Shown: positions 1 through 12,562, counted from the first letter of the stretch. The stretch is DNA of 64,000 bases from Panulirus ornatus (GCF_036320965.1 NC_092251.1:4108501-4172500), one strand, 5' to 3'. Notes: generated from the letters alone by a model not told the origin. A program made the numbers and translations.

Positions 1-849
1 CATGTGAAGCCAGCCTCTTAGCTGTCGGGGCCCTCCGCTAATGGGGGTACAGAACGTTCGTATAGAAAAAGAGGTACTAGCAGTTACGCCTTCTGCAGCT
101 GTTAAGAATGCCATGACTGGTTAATGGTCATACCTATATGGTAATACAACGAAATAGGTATTAGAATTATACAAACATTCATACATGTATTGGCTAGAAT
201 ACACTCAGTAATGTTAAGACATTGCAGGGTATGTGGCAGGTCGAACGGTTGTTTGGAGGCAAATGAGCCAATCGTCCCATCCAGGGGTTGTTGTTGACGG
301 CGTCCAACCTGGTCATCCTCACCCTAATTTCCCAGCCAGTATCTTCTCCGCCAGTGACCTGTTGATATAGTGATTGCTTTTCCCTTACATGGACGAGCTC
401 AGTACGGAAACAAACGATTCTTCTTCATCCTTTCAATAGGTACGTTACTTCATACATTCTCGTGAAAGGTAAAAAATGTCAAAATTTTGACATTGTATTG
501 CTGATCGAATTAGGCATTACATGTAACATCTTTCCTCTTTCTCATAATTTTATTTTACTGGTAATATTCTTGCTTCTTTATATATACATAAGCTTTGATC
601 CCGCTAAACAAGCTCTTATCGCAAAATCTTACTGTAATGATAGAAGTTTTATGTTCAATATCATGTGTTTGATGTATACTAGATATTCTGACTTATTGAC
701 ATTTGGTTGTTGACAACATTTAGACTCAACATACATAAAATACCTTCAACTTCTAGAACACATTCGAATGTGCTTTACGTGTGAGAACTCTTTCTTGATT
801 TATTAGTGAATGAATGATAACCATTTAATCAAACCAGTCTCGCGAGCCA

Positions 850-851
<2 letters not shown>
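1..851. other. Unassigned sequence at the left edge
   Basis: Both strands carry stops in all frames apart from short AT-rich runs. No known protein, RNA or repeat was recognised. Confidence 0.4.

Positions 852-907
<56 letters not shown>
852..907. repeat. (GT)n microsatellite
   Basis: About 28 uninterrupted GT units. Confidence 0.97.
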
Positions 908-909
<2 letters not shown>

Positions 910-1740
910 AATCATTATCTTTGGAAATATTAGATCTTGTAACATTCAAATAGAAGTTTGATCTCTGAAGAAACACGACTCAGTTTATATAATATTCAAT
1001 TAGAAGCATTTTGAATTCAATTCTATATGTCCCGATCTTTTTGATGTGTGTTTGACACTGTGTTTATAGACTTCGATTGTGAATTTTTTTGTCACAAAGA
1101 GACCAAACATTTATGTTCTATAGTATGAGGGAGATCACGTCTAGATCACAGACCATTACTTATATTTCCATGACGTAATTACATTATCCCATGTTATAGA
1201 TATTTCCATATGTGACCTCACTCGCTGTCAGGGTAAGATTTCCTGAAGTGGGTGGAGCTTACCAGTCAGACTGGGAAGCACTGACTGACCATATACAACT
1301 CCCACAACCTGGGGAAGATATTGCCTCAAATAACACATGGCTATTGCACCATGGCGCACAACACTAACCTCGTCATCAAGGACATAGCTCATTCGTCTCG
1401 TATTTCATAAGTAGCCAGCGGAAAAGTTTTTTTATTTTTCGTTTTAAGGAAGTGGCGTCAATAACTTTCCTCTTGGATATACTTTAAATACTTTATTTAC
1501 ACAATAGAACCTTAAAAGTTACACAGAAGTGGAGTTTTTGCATACATACTTTCAGCATGGTGGCTACGTCTCTGGAATGTACGAAAACCATGACAACACA
1601 ACGAAGATTAAACTACCAGTATGACACCCTTAATATACTATATATTACATAATTCGGTTGACTAAATAACGCATCTATTGACAGGATAATACAAAGAAAT
1701 ATCTTGTACAGGTCCCAGCATGAAAAGGTACATATATACA

Positions 1741-1742
<2 letters not shown>
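908..1742. other. AT-rich sequence without recognised features
   Basis: It contains plus-strand tttatt near 1.43 and 1.49 kb, i.e. AATAAA on the minus strand. These are the nearest canonical poly(A) signals downstream of the adipolin-like gene, about 1.7 kb past its stop. Confidence 0.4.

Positions 1743-1827
<85 letters not shown>
1743..1827. repeat. (TA)n microsatellite
   Basis: About 42 TA units, almost perfect; self-complementary. Confidence 0.97.
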
Positions 1828-1832
<5 letters not shown>

Positions 1833-2127
1833 GAGGAAAAACGTAAGAATACAATGAGTGCCACGCTCTAGCAATGCTTCATGGCAAAATCTCGTCACAG
1901 ATTCTTTCTCTTCATACAGATGGGTCAGTGTGTGGTGCAGGGAAGGTTAGGTTATAGTGTCTGTAAGACAGCAAGGTGAGGGAGGTATTCCCTAATCTGA
2001 TGTAAAGGGGTGTTCGGATTTTCGCGAAATATCAAAAGAAGCTCTTGCGTCTTTTCTTTTTTTTTTTTTTGTTATAGAGTGATGGGATCCACTTCCTTTT
2101 GAATGGGAGAGACGAAGGGTCCAAAAC

Positions 2128-2540
2128 TCTAGAACAAAGGAGAAGTTTTATAGGTTTGTTAAACAGAGAGGAGGAGGGAGGGTACATACCTCTGTGAAAC
2201 ATAGGGTGAAACAAAGGGAGAGAAGTCCCATATCTCTGATAAACAGAGGGAGGGAGGGAGGGCAGAAAACTGCGAGACAGAGGGGAAATTCTATCCAGTC
2301 TTTGAAGAGGGAAGAGAGGAGAGAGAGAGATCATGATTCTGTGATGGGTCTGACCCTCTGATAAGCAAGTGTCAGGGAGGGTCCCATCGCTGTTAAGCAG
2401 GGGAAAGGGAGGTTCCCTACCACTGTTAAGAAAGATAAAGGGAGAGGTACCTCATACCATTAAAGAAGAGGAAAACATTGGTTCCTTTCTCTATCAAAAC
2501 AAGGGAGAGGACGGGTCCTTTTCTCACGTTTGCGAGAGAA
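2128..2540. repeat. Degenerate purine-rich repeat
   Basis: Loosely repeated modules of about 45-60 bp combine a GGGAGGGAGGG-type tract with TACC(T/A)CTG(T/A)(T/G)AA, seen near 2170, 2225, 2355, 2400 and 2450. It is too diverged for a fixed period. The open frames over it on both strands are repeat products. Confidence 0.5.
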
Positions 2541-3026
2541 AGGGACGACTTGTTCCTCTAACAGAATTACACACACAAACAAGAGAATCTCCAAAATTCG
2601 TTGCTAGATTCACTTACGAATTACTTTTGATAATTCTTACAGAAAATAAACTTTCGTAGCCACAGTCTTATATCTATAATTCCCCACAGCAGTCATTACC
2701 ACACATCACAAAACAACAAAATAAAGGCATCAGAAATACGTAGTTAGCATATACAAATTCCTCTGTTGACACAAAAAGACATAATAAATATACACAGATC
2801 CAAGTCACCCAGGTAAAGCCTCGTGTTAATAACTTAGTATATATTTATATATATATATATATTTATATATTTTTTTATGCTTTACGAAGCAACAATGGCA
2901 CCAGTCATAACTCAGTACATAACCGACTACAACAACAACACAGCTCCTGACAACCTGAGTCAGTCGCATTGGTCTGTCATCCACTGAGTCTCTCACTAAG
3001 ACTGTCTATGACCAAGACTGGGTGAT

Positions 3027-3031
<5 letters not shown>

Positions 3032-3107
<76 letters not shown>
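3032..3107. repeat. (TC)n microsatellite in the presumed 3' UTR
   Basis: About 38 TC units (GA on the gene strand), roughly 105 nt past the stop codon of the adipolin-like gene, followed by a short TA tract. Confidence 0.97.
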
Positions 3108-3118
<11 letters not shown>

Positions 3119-3213
3119 ATATATGAGGTTCTCCCCCAGTCTAGGTTTCGCTGCATAAATGTTTTGATTGTTTACGGCAGCCGCGTCGACGCAAGTTCTC
3201 GCCTCCTTCTTTT

Positions 3214-3271
3214 TTATGTTCCTATGAGCGCTGCAGAGAAACTGGAACCCGTTCCCACCTGCAGGGGCCGC
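3214..3271 (-). CDS. Adipolin-like gene, terminal coding exon F
   Basis: A polypyrimidine tract ending cctcctccag at 3272-3273 precedes this 58-nt exon. After completing a split Lys codon it reads RPLQVGTGSSFSAALIGT and stops at TAA. The family ends almost identically (LTIQAGSSFSGLLLGT in adipolin), so this tiny exon is the true C-terminus. Minus-strand (GA)n at 3032-3107 lies about 105 nt past the stop, in the presumed 3' UTR. No AATAAA lies close by on this strand; the first ones are near 1.43-1.50 kb. Confidence 0.9.
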
Positions 3272-6097
3272 CTGGAGGAGGAGAAAGAGGAGGAGAAGGA
3301 GGAGATTAATCATACTGACAACAACATCCCTTCATTCATATTAGGTATCTGATGATGGTAATGCATGAGGAACTTGGATTATGATCATAATATGCTTGTG
3401 AGAAGCAAGGGGATGTGGGAAGCGAGGGGATGTGGGAAGTGAGGGGATGTGGGAAGCGAGGGGATGTGGGAAGCGAGGGGATGTGGGAAGTGAGGGGATG
3501 TGGGAAGCGAGGGGATGTGGGAAGCGAGGGGATGTGGGAAGTGAGGGGATGTGGGAAGCGAGGGGATGTGGGAAGCGAGGGGATGTGGGAAGCGAGGGGA
3601 TGTGGGAAGCAAGGGGATGTGGGAAGCGAGGGGATGTGGGAAGAGAGATGATGTGGGGAATCAGATGGGTAGAAAGACCTACTTTGTGGGGTTGTCGACG
3701 GCGAGAAGGAGCGTGTTGCCCCTCGCTAGCTGGAGGTGACCCGCCAATACCGCCGTCACTGATCCCTCACCCAGGGCTCCTGCCCACTCCAGTCGACGGC
3801 TGGATGGGAAAAATCATATCAAACATTTTGCGGAATCCAATGCTTTGTTGTGAGTAATTTAAGACATCATAGGTAGCTTAAGGCTGACTTAATCATCTCC
3901 TCAACTCATGGAATATCATAGATTTCATAATCTGTATGTGTATCAATGTTAATCTTCGTTTTTTGACAAGAATTGGATCCTATTTGACTCAGTAGTTTCC
4001 CCGCGTTTATTCCTCATATGAACGTGATTGCGTTTAGCGTTTGGGAACAGGTTCGAAACATCTGTTGTGCGTGTGTTATTCACCTGTTCTTTATGCACGT
4101 GTTGATGCAGAGGTAAACGCTGATGTCCTTCAGGGGTCGTAAGGTGGCGGAGTTGGAGCGGCCCCGTGGATGTATCACCAGCGACGCGGCCACCTGGTAG
4201 ATGCCCTTCTTGGTGACGGTGAAGCCTCCGTGTTCCATCACCATCCTCCGCTCGAACACCCCCGGCGAAAACGGCTGTAGGAGCGAGACGGGTAGTTAGC
4301 GGGAGGATGGTGGACTTGTGGTGAGGAGGTGGACATGTGAGAGAATGTTTTTGTGGTGGGAAGGACGTGGGAGTGTGGGAGAATAGTCTTGTTGTGAGAA
4401 AGTGAATGTAGAAGGGAGTGTTCAATCTTGCCTTTTTCCATTCTTCATCCAGTCTCCCCTGGAATATCCATCCTCACATAAGCTTCTTTTCCAAGCTCAC
4501 CATATTTCACCACCCTCATGTCCTCTTTTCCAAAAGCATCTACAAGCATCCACCTCCTCGCCTCCGCTTGTAAGTGATCGAACATTCCACCTGATACTCC
4601 TCTCAACACACTATGAATTCGCTAATACCTACCTGCCATTGACCCTTGTCACTCACGTATACTTATGAATGTCCCTGTTTTTAAGTCATGTAGTCCCTGT
4701 CACCAATCATTTTCCAGCACACACCTCCACAAACTGTCAACCATTCTTATTCACAATGGGGGTGCTCCATGCACCACCTATTTAAGCCCATAGTTGTTAA
4801 ATCATCCACTTTTATAATGATATCACCCACCGCTAAAATCACTTTTATTCGATCACTTGAATCGTAATTGCTGACGACACTCTCAGCTCCTCCCAAAATA
4901 CTCGCCTCTCTTCCTCACTCCTCTCGCTGCCAGGTGCATAAACACTAACAATCACCCCATTGTTGTAATTGACTATCATTTCACCCTTATCAGTCTGGGA
5001 CAGACTTCCTTACATTCTTCATACACCCCCACAAATCCTCAGTGGAAGCGTCATTTCGTCCTTTGTCCCGCCCTCACGCTAACCCCAAGACTCCAACATT
5101 AAGACATGAGAACATCAGTCAATCAGTAAAAGCGTCCGAGACATCGATGTCAACTGTGAGAAGCCGCGCTAGACTTACGATGGTGAAGGAGTCGACGATG
5201 GAGAACCCCGAGGGCTTGAGGGTGGCGGGTCTTGTGAGGACGGCTGTGAAGGCCGCTTTGACTCGGGTCTTACTCGACCTGTGGGAACTTTCATCCTCCT
5301 CGAGATTGGTCGCATTTATCGTCTGGTTTTGCTGCAGGAAGTCTGCCCCGGGGAAAAGAGACAGATTAAGAGACGTATTAAGGACAACTCTTTTCTCTTG
5401 ACGAACTTGAATAATATACTTTAAGATATTTCTTTATTTTCATACATATTCGCAGTTTCCCGCGTTAGCGAGGCAGCGTTAAGAACAGAGGACTGAGCCT
5501 ACTAGGGAAATATCCCCAAATAGTATTGCTTATGATTCTCTACCTCTGAGGAAATCCTTGATATATTCTTCCATCTCCTGCGTGGTGAGGGTTCCACCTG
5601 GGGGGCCCGCGGGCCCTTGTGGGCCCCGTCGTCCAGGAGGCCCCACTGGGCCCTCCTTTGGCAGAGGGATCTGTTTCTTATGATCTTTCCTGCACTTCTT
5701 TCGTCGGTGGATTCGCCTCTGCCGTTCCGAGTTGAGGATGAAGGCGTTCCAGGTCTGTTCTGGATCCAGGACTAAAGCTCGCTGGAAAAGGGAGATCTGC
5801 ATTAGACAAGGGTGCTTGTGCAGGGCAATAGAGAGGGGAAAAGTTGAAGGAATGGGATCTGAAAATTAGGCCTGAGAAGAAAGAGGACAATATCGGGGAT
5901 ACGAAGGAATAGGAGACAACAGAGGAACAGAAAAGAAAGTTTACTCCGATAACAGTGAATTTAAAAGCATAACTTTAGATTGTGCTCACATGCTCTACAC
6001 AATAAACCTGGATACATTTGGATGATAACAATGGAGGATGTTATGGGACTGGTTAACGCTAAGTATGTCGGTAAACGAATCAGATAGATAGATAGAT

Positions 6098-6149
<52 letters not shown>

Positions 6150-7057
6150 CTAGGCTAAGCTAGGCTATCTCACCATGAACGTGTGTCACTAATGTCTACA
6201 GGTAAACCATCTTCTAGTTCCTCTCAAACACTTGGGGGAACCCCTCCTGGGTACAGGGAGGGCATGTGTTTACGACGAAGCCATTTTCAGACTTCATCCG
6301 TCAGGCTGTACATGTTCTCCCGGATATATCATGTAAATACGTATGCCAGTCCTAAATGCCCTTATTGACCTCCTATGACCCACTCGTTTGTGACCTCCCG
6401 TGCTACATGCACACTTCGTCTGTTCGCCGTCGCCGTGACCTCTTTTGAGACACACGAATATCCTCACGTCTGTCGTTGCTTGTCCGGATGCTTGCTAATC
6501 TCTGCTCCGTCTCCACCTGGACGGATGCTGCTGTGTTTCACACACACACACACACACGCACACACACACACAGGCTATAAACAGGCTGTGCGACCTTGGT
6601 TGAGCCAGCTCAGATTACCCGGCGCAGGAGAACCGTAAACGCCCGTGTGTGATCCTAACATGACGTACCCGTGTTGTAAATAGAACCTCGCGAACGTAAG
6701 TGCCTTTATCTGTCTCCTGAGCTGAAGAGGAAAGACGCCAGATTGATTCTCGTGTTTTCTCTCGTTCTCGCGTCTCAATATATTTCTCATGAGCTAATTC
6801 ATCACTCAATTTGAATTACTTCGTTCGGACTTGTGTGTATAGAATATTGGACTTTTTACATAAACATTGTCACGAAATATAAACCTGGACTTGAATTCGC
6901 GATGTGTATTAGTCCTTGGACGAACGTGATAAGGATAATGAAAAAAAAATTGGATTAATGTTAAATTTCCAATTTGATCCGATACACCATGCATCTCTCT
7001 GTACCTTCTGAAGTAGATGGATGTAGCAAAACAAAAATCATTTTGCAGATACGAAAT

Positions 7058-7113
<56 letters not shown>

Positions 7114-7716
7114 CAGTGATTCACACGTCCTAACTACCTTCAATATTTCGCCCGGACACATCACATCGTCAGCATAAAAAAAAAGAAAAGGTTTACTTGG
7201 AGACAGTATGGCACAGTGATGGGTATGGCTGAGCTCTCTTGATGCGAGTGTCACTCGCGTCTTGTTGGCTCGGTGTCAAACACTGGAACTGACTCCTGAC
7301 ATCCACTTGGCAACTCTCGTCTTTGACACGGTATTGACAGGAGGACCTCCCTCCCTTTTGACAGTCTTCATCTTCCTTCTCCCTGCCCGCAGAAAACCGT
7401 CCTTTTTTGACAGTCTTCATCTCCTTTCTCCCTGGCCTACGAAGTAGTCTGGCTTCGACAGCACTTTGACATTCTTTCCTCTCCTGTGGTTAAGTAACTC
7501 AGCCTTACAGACACTCTCAACATGTCCTCCCTCAACCCCCCTCGCTAACATCCGACAGCCTTGCCCTTGATTACCCTCCTTTCACCCTCGACAGCCCGTC
7601 CTTACCCTTGACACTGACCCAGAGAGTGAGAGTAGGATGACCTTATTAAGCATGAGAGAAGGTCGGGAGGGTGAAATGTACATAGCTATGGATGATCTCA
7701 CTACCCTGGACAGCCA

Positions 7717-7755
<39 letters not shown>

Positions 7756-9209
7756 GATACGAATAAGCAAACCTCACTTTTGATTTACGTTACCAATCAA
7801 TATCAGCCCTTCACCACCTGTGAACCACAGACGCTCTGGAGAATGTAGCTGTTCATCGTATACGATAATCTTCACGAACTCGTGTAACCAGTGAGGGTCG
7901 AGGATGAGGGAAACGGAAGGCATTTAGATAATTTTTGTTGAGAACCCGAGACACTCGTGAGGAGGCTGAAGGTCTGAGAGGAGTACAAATTGTGGTATGT
8001 GTTGTGGGCAGGTGTTGTGGTGTCTGTTGTGGGCAGGTGTTGTGGTGTCTGTTGTAGTTTTTGTCTGCTGTGGACAGGCGTTGTGTTATCTATTGTAGGC
8101 AGGTGTTATGGTGTCTGTTTACAGGCAGGCGTTGTGGTGTCTGATGTGGGGAGGAGTTGTGACCTCTGTTACGACCAGCGACTGTGGTTTTTTTTCAAGA
8201 AGGGAGTGGAAGACAGACCACAAACCAGTGCGCTGTAATCGCTGCCTCGGTCACTATGCCATTACAAAACTCGATACGCTGACCGACTAGTCAGCTTTAG
8301 TGAAGAACCCCACAAGCTATTTTTCTCTTGGTATGAACTTAATATACCCTCATACGGTTATGACAGTAACGCGCCCTCACTCCATTCTCGTAGGTGTATC
8401 ACAATGCAAGTTTAGGTTGAGATGTCGTCGGATTACAGTGTTTCTGTCATTACCATGTTTATCCATGAACATGGTGGACATGACCTGATTTCAGGGTCTT
8501 GGTATTTTTTGAACTTGCTGGGGTTGGTGTCGGTGAAATAGTCAGTCTGAGAGGATTTGATTAGACGATCTTGGATAGAGACATCTGAGGTAATGAATCC
8601 AGCCCATATCTTCTTCATCCAAGATTAGGCACGATCACGAATGATTATGGCAAGATGATACGAGTCAGGTTAGGATAGATTCAAACTAACTGATATCTAA
8701 CTAGTCAGACTGTCGTATAACTAACAAACTAGTGATAATCGATCACATTGTAAAACGATTTACATAAACTGTTGTGGGGAATCTGTTTACGTGACATTTA
8801 TCCATTGACGTCAATAAACGGCTCAATAGGAGTTCCTAACACCCCTGGGGCTTACCTCCTCCTCCTGACTGTCCTTGTACCAGGTTCTCTGTAGCTCCTG
8901 TAGTGTATTGGTGCCACGGGCCATGTCACGGGCCTGACTCCACGTACCATACTCCTCACACCCAGAGCTGCCCGCACTCCCATTACCACCAGTAGGAGAG
9001 AGGCGACCATCGCACTGCTGCACCATCTGTATAACCGCATGTTTCTGGCTTGGCCACTGTAGTGGAGGCCGACTGCTGTTCCTAGTGCTGCTAGCAGGGG
9101 TGCTGCCTGCTGCTTTGGACTCCTGGCTTAAAGGCTTGGTCTGTACGGACCGTTGGCGAAGAAGCTGTTGCTGTAGCTTGAAGGCCCTTATCAGCCGAGT
9201 GAGTTGAGC
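3214..9209 (-). CDS. Adipolin/erythroferrone-like C1q/TNF-related secreted protein (FAM132 family), six exons, start missing
   Basis: Joining 9209-8856, 5781-5544, 5342-5179, 4274-4084, 3799-3683 and 3271-3214 gives 1122 nt: 373 residues plus TAA, with no internal stop. All six acceptors (AG) and five donors (GT) fit, and phases run 0,0,1,0,2,2. Numbering from the first assembled residue: 1-118 polar and Ser/Gln-rich with Cys66 and Cys84; 124-132 carries the DPEQTWNAF block; 137-155 is strongly basic; 162-179 are six collagen triplets; N203 and N207 are N-glycosylation sequons; 226-373 is a C1q domain. In the domain, YLCINTC (306-312), the SVTAVLAGHLQL strand, LLLAVDN and the terminal GSSFSAALIGT match the ends of vertebrate adipolin (GSSFSGLLLGT) and erythroferrone. 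Vertebrate members are secreted hormones; erythroferrone binds BMPs and lowers hepcidin. Function in an arthropod is unknown, and BMP binding is only a guess. The six exons lack an initiator Met and signal peptide, so at least one 5' exon remains (candidate at 9993-10148). Confidence 0.9.
3272..3682 (-). other. Intron E-F of the adipolin-like gene, mostly minisatellite
   Basis: This 411-nt intron is bounded by gtaggt and a pyrimidine-rich cctcctccag. More than half of it is the 17-bp array at 3404-3641. Its array-free remainder is about 130 nt on the acceptor side. Confidence 0.85.
3404..3658. repeat. 17-bp minisatellite inside the last intron
   Basis: Fourteen exact-length 17-bp units (agcgaggggatgtggga) run from 3404 to 3641, followed by a degenerate unit. 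Variants at the fourth base group (agc/agc/agt) repeat every third unit, giving a 51-bp higher-order period. On the minus strand the array starts only about 24 nt into the intron after the exon E donor. Confidence 0.95.
3683..3799 (-). CDS. Adipolin-like gene, exon E (C1q late strands)
   Basis: Exon of 117 nt, phase 2 in and 2 out, acceptor tcccatccag|C and donor CACAAA|gtaggt. It reads RRLEWAGALGEGSVTAVLAG and then HLQLARGNTLLLAVDNPT, aligning with the LEA.. [26 protein letters not shown] segment of the family. Reading through the donor would give AAG TAG, a premature end that would remove the last C1q strands. Splicing to exon F is supported by the conserved terminus there. Confidence 0.9.
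4084..4274 (-). CDS. Adipolin-like gene, exon D (C1q core)
   Basis: Exon of 191 nt, phase 0 in and 2 out, acceptor ctcctacag|C and donor AACAG|gtgaat. GGFTVTKKGIYQVAASLVIH is the central C1q strand pair (compare GQYRAPVAGFYALAATLHV). It is followed by LKDISVYLCINTCIKN, equivalent to the CIQSRCQRN motif that marks this subfamily among C1q proteins. The spacing of the Cys pair is CX3C here rather than CX4C. Confidence 0.93.
4395..5000 (-). mobile_element. Decayed LINE endonuclease fragment in intron C-D
   Basis: The minus strand at about 4861-4980 reads NNGVIVSVYAPGSERSEEER followed by RVFWEEL, the AP-endonuclease (exonuclease III-like) core of RTE/BovB-type non-LTR retrotransposons. Further along, with frame changes and stops, come traces of the GD(L/M)NARVGD, TFISIR and VLRGVSGGMFDHL regions. 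It lies in the same orientation as the host gene within the 904-nt intron (4275-5178). It is dead: several frameshifts and stops. Confidence 0.75.
5179..5342 (-). CDS. Adipolin-like gene, exon C (glycosylated linker and first C1q strand)
   Basis: Exon of 164 nt, phase 1 in and 0 out, acceptor ccggggcag|A and donor ATC|gtaagt. It begins with DFLQQ, followed by two overlapping N-glycosylation sequons (NQT, NAT). The Ser-rich, charged stretch leads into KAAFTAVLTRPATL, the first beta strand of the C1q domain (compare the EAAFLCRL / EAFHCRL start in vertebrate members). Confidence 0.9.
5441..5519 (+). repeat. Interspersed repeat family A (GCGTTAGCGAGG), copy 1
   Basis: It shares catac.tattcgc.tttcccgcgtta, gcgaggcagcgttaagaaca and gaggactg with copies at 42194-42265 and, inverted, 59290-59442. 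It sits in the short intron B-C of the adipolin-like gene. This copy is truncated on its far side. Confidence 0.8.
5544..5781 (-). CDS. Adipolin-like gene, exon B (DPxxTW block, basic cluster, collagen triplets)
   Basis: Exon of 238 nt with acceptor ccttttccag|C and donor CAGAG|gtagag, phase 0 in and 1 out. Residues 124-132 (DPEQTWNAF) align with the DPRDAWMLF block of erythroferrone. The cluster RRIHRRKKCRKDHKK (140-154) corresponds to the basic linker before the collagen region in vertebrate members. Adipolin is known to be cut by proprotein convertases in a basic site, so processing here is plausible but inferred. Six uninterrupted GXY triplets (GPVGPPGRRGPQGPAGPP) follow, then an acidic helix (TTQEMEEYIKDFL) resembling the PPEALLKEFQLLL segment of the family. 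Confidence 0.92.
6101..6148. repeat. (GA)n microsatellite
   Basis: About 24 GA units preceded by a short (GATA)n. Confidence 0.97.
7061..7111. repeat. (GA)n microsatellite
   Basis: About 25 GA units within intron A-B. Confidence 0.97.
7721..7753. repeat. (TC)n microsatellite
   Basis: About 16 TC units within intron A-B. Confidence 0.95.
7990..8165. repeat. Degenerate minisatellite with a GTTGTGGTGTCTGTTGTGGGCAG-like core
   Basis: Six or so diverged copies of a roughly 27-bp GT-rich module (…ggcaggtgttgtggtgtctg…). The divergence between copies suggests an old array. Confidence 0.6.
8856..9209 (-). CDS. Adipolin-like gene, exon A (N-terminal polar segment)
   Basis: This 354-nt exon (118 codons, phase 0 in and 0 out) lies between the acceptor ctctcag at 9210-9211 and the donor GAG|gtaagc. 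It starts AQLTRLIRAFKLQQQLLRQR, a short amphipathic Gln-rich helix. A Ser/Thr/Gly-rich low-complexity stretch with Cys66 and Cys84 follows, then TWSQARDMARG and a run of Glu. The family is poorly conserved here. Its coding status rests on the long open frame, good splice sites and the phase-0 join to the strongly conserved next exon. Confidence 0.82.
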
Positions 9210-9992
9210 CTGAGAGATGGAAGAGAAGATAAATTGGAGTTAGTAAAAACCTCATCGTTAGAAAATGTAAATGCTGTAGTCGTTCTAAAATAAAATCATT
9301 GTTTGGCCTGACGATTCCAACATCTGAGGTGAGCTTTACAGATGTCTGAATACTCTTTTCACGTGTGTTTGTATCATGTCATCTGGGAAGATACGATCCC
9401 ATAAGGCAGGATCCTGGATAGTGATCAGAATCTTGTTCTATAAGTTCAGTGACTAACTGGTCCGCGCCAGAGTAAATGTGGCGGTTTTAGGTGAAACTTT
9501 TAAAAAGAAATTTTGGAAGACATACAAAGAAATTCTGCTTACAGCAGTGTGTTAATGTCTACTATTCTAGAATTGTGTTATATCATCAAAGGATTTCTTC
9601 ACACCAAATTCGTATCGTTGATTTTAGAGGGAAATTACTTTTAACTTTAAAACTGGCCAGAAATTTTGCGTCGATCATACAGGGAACTGTATCAGCAGTT
9701 ACGAGTATCTGTTACAGAGAACTCTCAATTGTTTGGCAAGTGACAGAATAACACAGAGATGGTTATGATAAATCATGATGCCAGTAGAGGATGATTTACG
9801 AATTATGACGTTTGTGATATAGTGACACACTTGATAACTAAAACGTCCATTTATAAATGTTTATCAGATGATAACTAGATAATGTGTATACTTGAATTAT
9901 CTTTTATTTTTCTCGTTTGAGGAACATGAGTGCCATGACACCATATCTGAGAAATCCTAATGTTGGAGAACGCTTATCTTCCTGTCACTTAC

Positions 9993-10148
9993 ACATGGGT
10001 GTACACACCCAGACGAGCATGATCTGTACTTCCTTGTGATTCTCAACGTGGCCACATCAGTCATAAGTCCTGCCAGCCAGAGATACCAAGTTAATGCCGG
10101 AGTACAACGGGGTATTGAGAGCGGTGGAAAGTGTATCACTGGGAACAT
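9993..10148 (-). CDS. Candidate first coding exon of the adipolin-like gene
   Basis: An ATG at 10146-10148 opens 52 codons that end exactly at a strong donor, TGT|gtaagt, in phase 0, the phase exon A needs. Residues about 18-35 (ALTWYLWLAGLMTDVATL) are hydrophobic enough for a signal sequence or signal anchor, and a Cys-rich CSSGCVHPC follows. Against it: the codon immediately before the ATG is TAG, the Kozak context is weak, the hydrophobic core holds an Asp, and an overlapping frame is nearly as open. Joined to the six exons it would give 425 residues. The intron to exon A would be 783 nt. Confidence 0.3.
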
Positions 10149-10210
10149 CTATCAGAGATGCTTGGGGCAAGGTCGTCTCAAGCAGACATGAACACAGACG
10201 GGGAGGAGAG

Positions 10211-10226
10211 ACAGACACACACACAC

Positions 10227-10292
<66 letters not shown>
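10211..10292. repeat. (AC)n microsatellite
   Basis: About 40 AC units with one GC interruption, just upstream (minus strand) of the candidate first exon. Confidence 0.97.

Positions 10293-12562
<2,270 letters not shown>

Larger units (their letters stand above)
5782..8855 (-). other. Intron A-B of the adipolin-like gene
   Basis: This 3.07-kb intron holds (GA)n at 6101-6148, (CA)n at 6541-6571, (GA)n at 7061-7111, (TC)n at 7721-7753 and a degenerate GTTGTGGTGTCT-type repeat at about 7990-8165. No conserved coding stretch was seen in the rest. Confidence 0.7.

Noticed and set aside
3671..3682. Ending the C1q protein at the TAG after exon E
   Set aside because: That stop overlaps the donor gtaggt. 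Splicing to 3271 adds a terminus nearly identical to the family ending, so the stop is intronic.
3385..3857. Overlapping open frames on both strands with a repeated GSEGMWE or HFPHPLAS motif
   Set aside because: The 17-bp unit cycles all three frames and has no stop, so every frame stays open. The DNA lies in an intron.
9993..10210. In-frame TGA between two open segments as a possible selenocysteine codon
   Set aside because: The downstream segment is better explained by another frame with a phase-matched donor, and no SECIS-like structure was looked up or evident.
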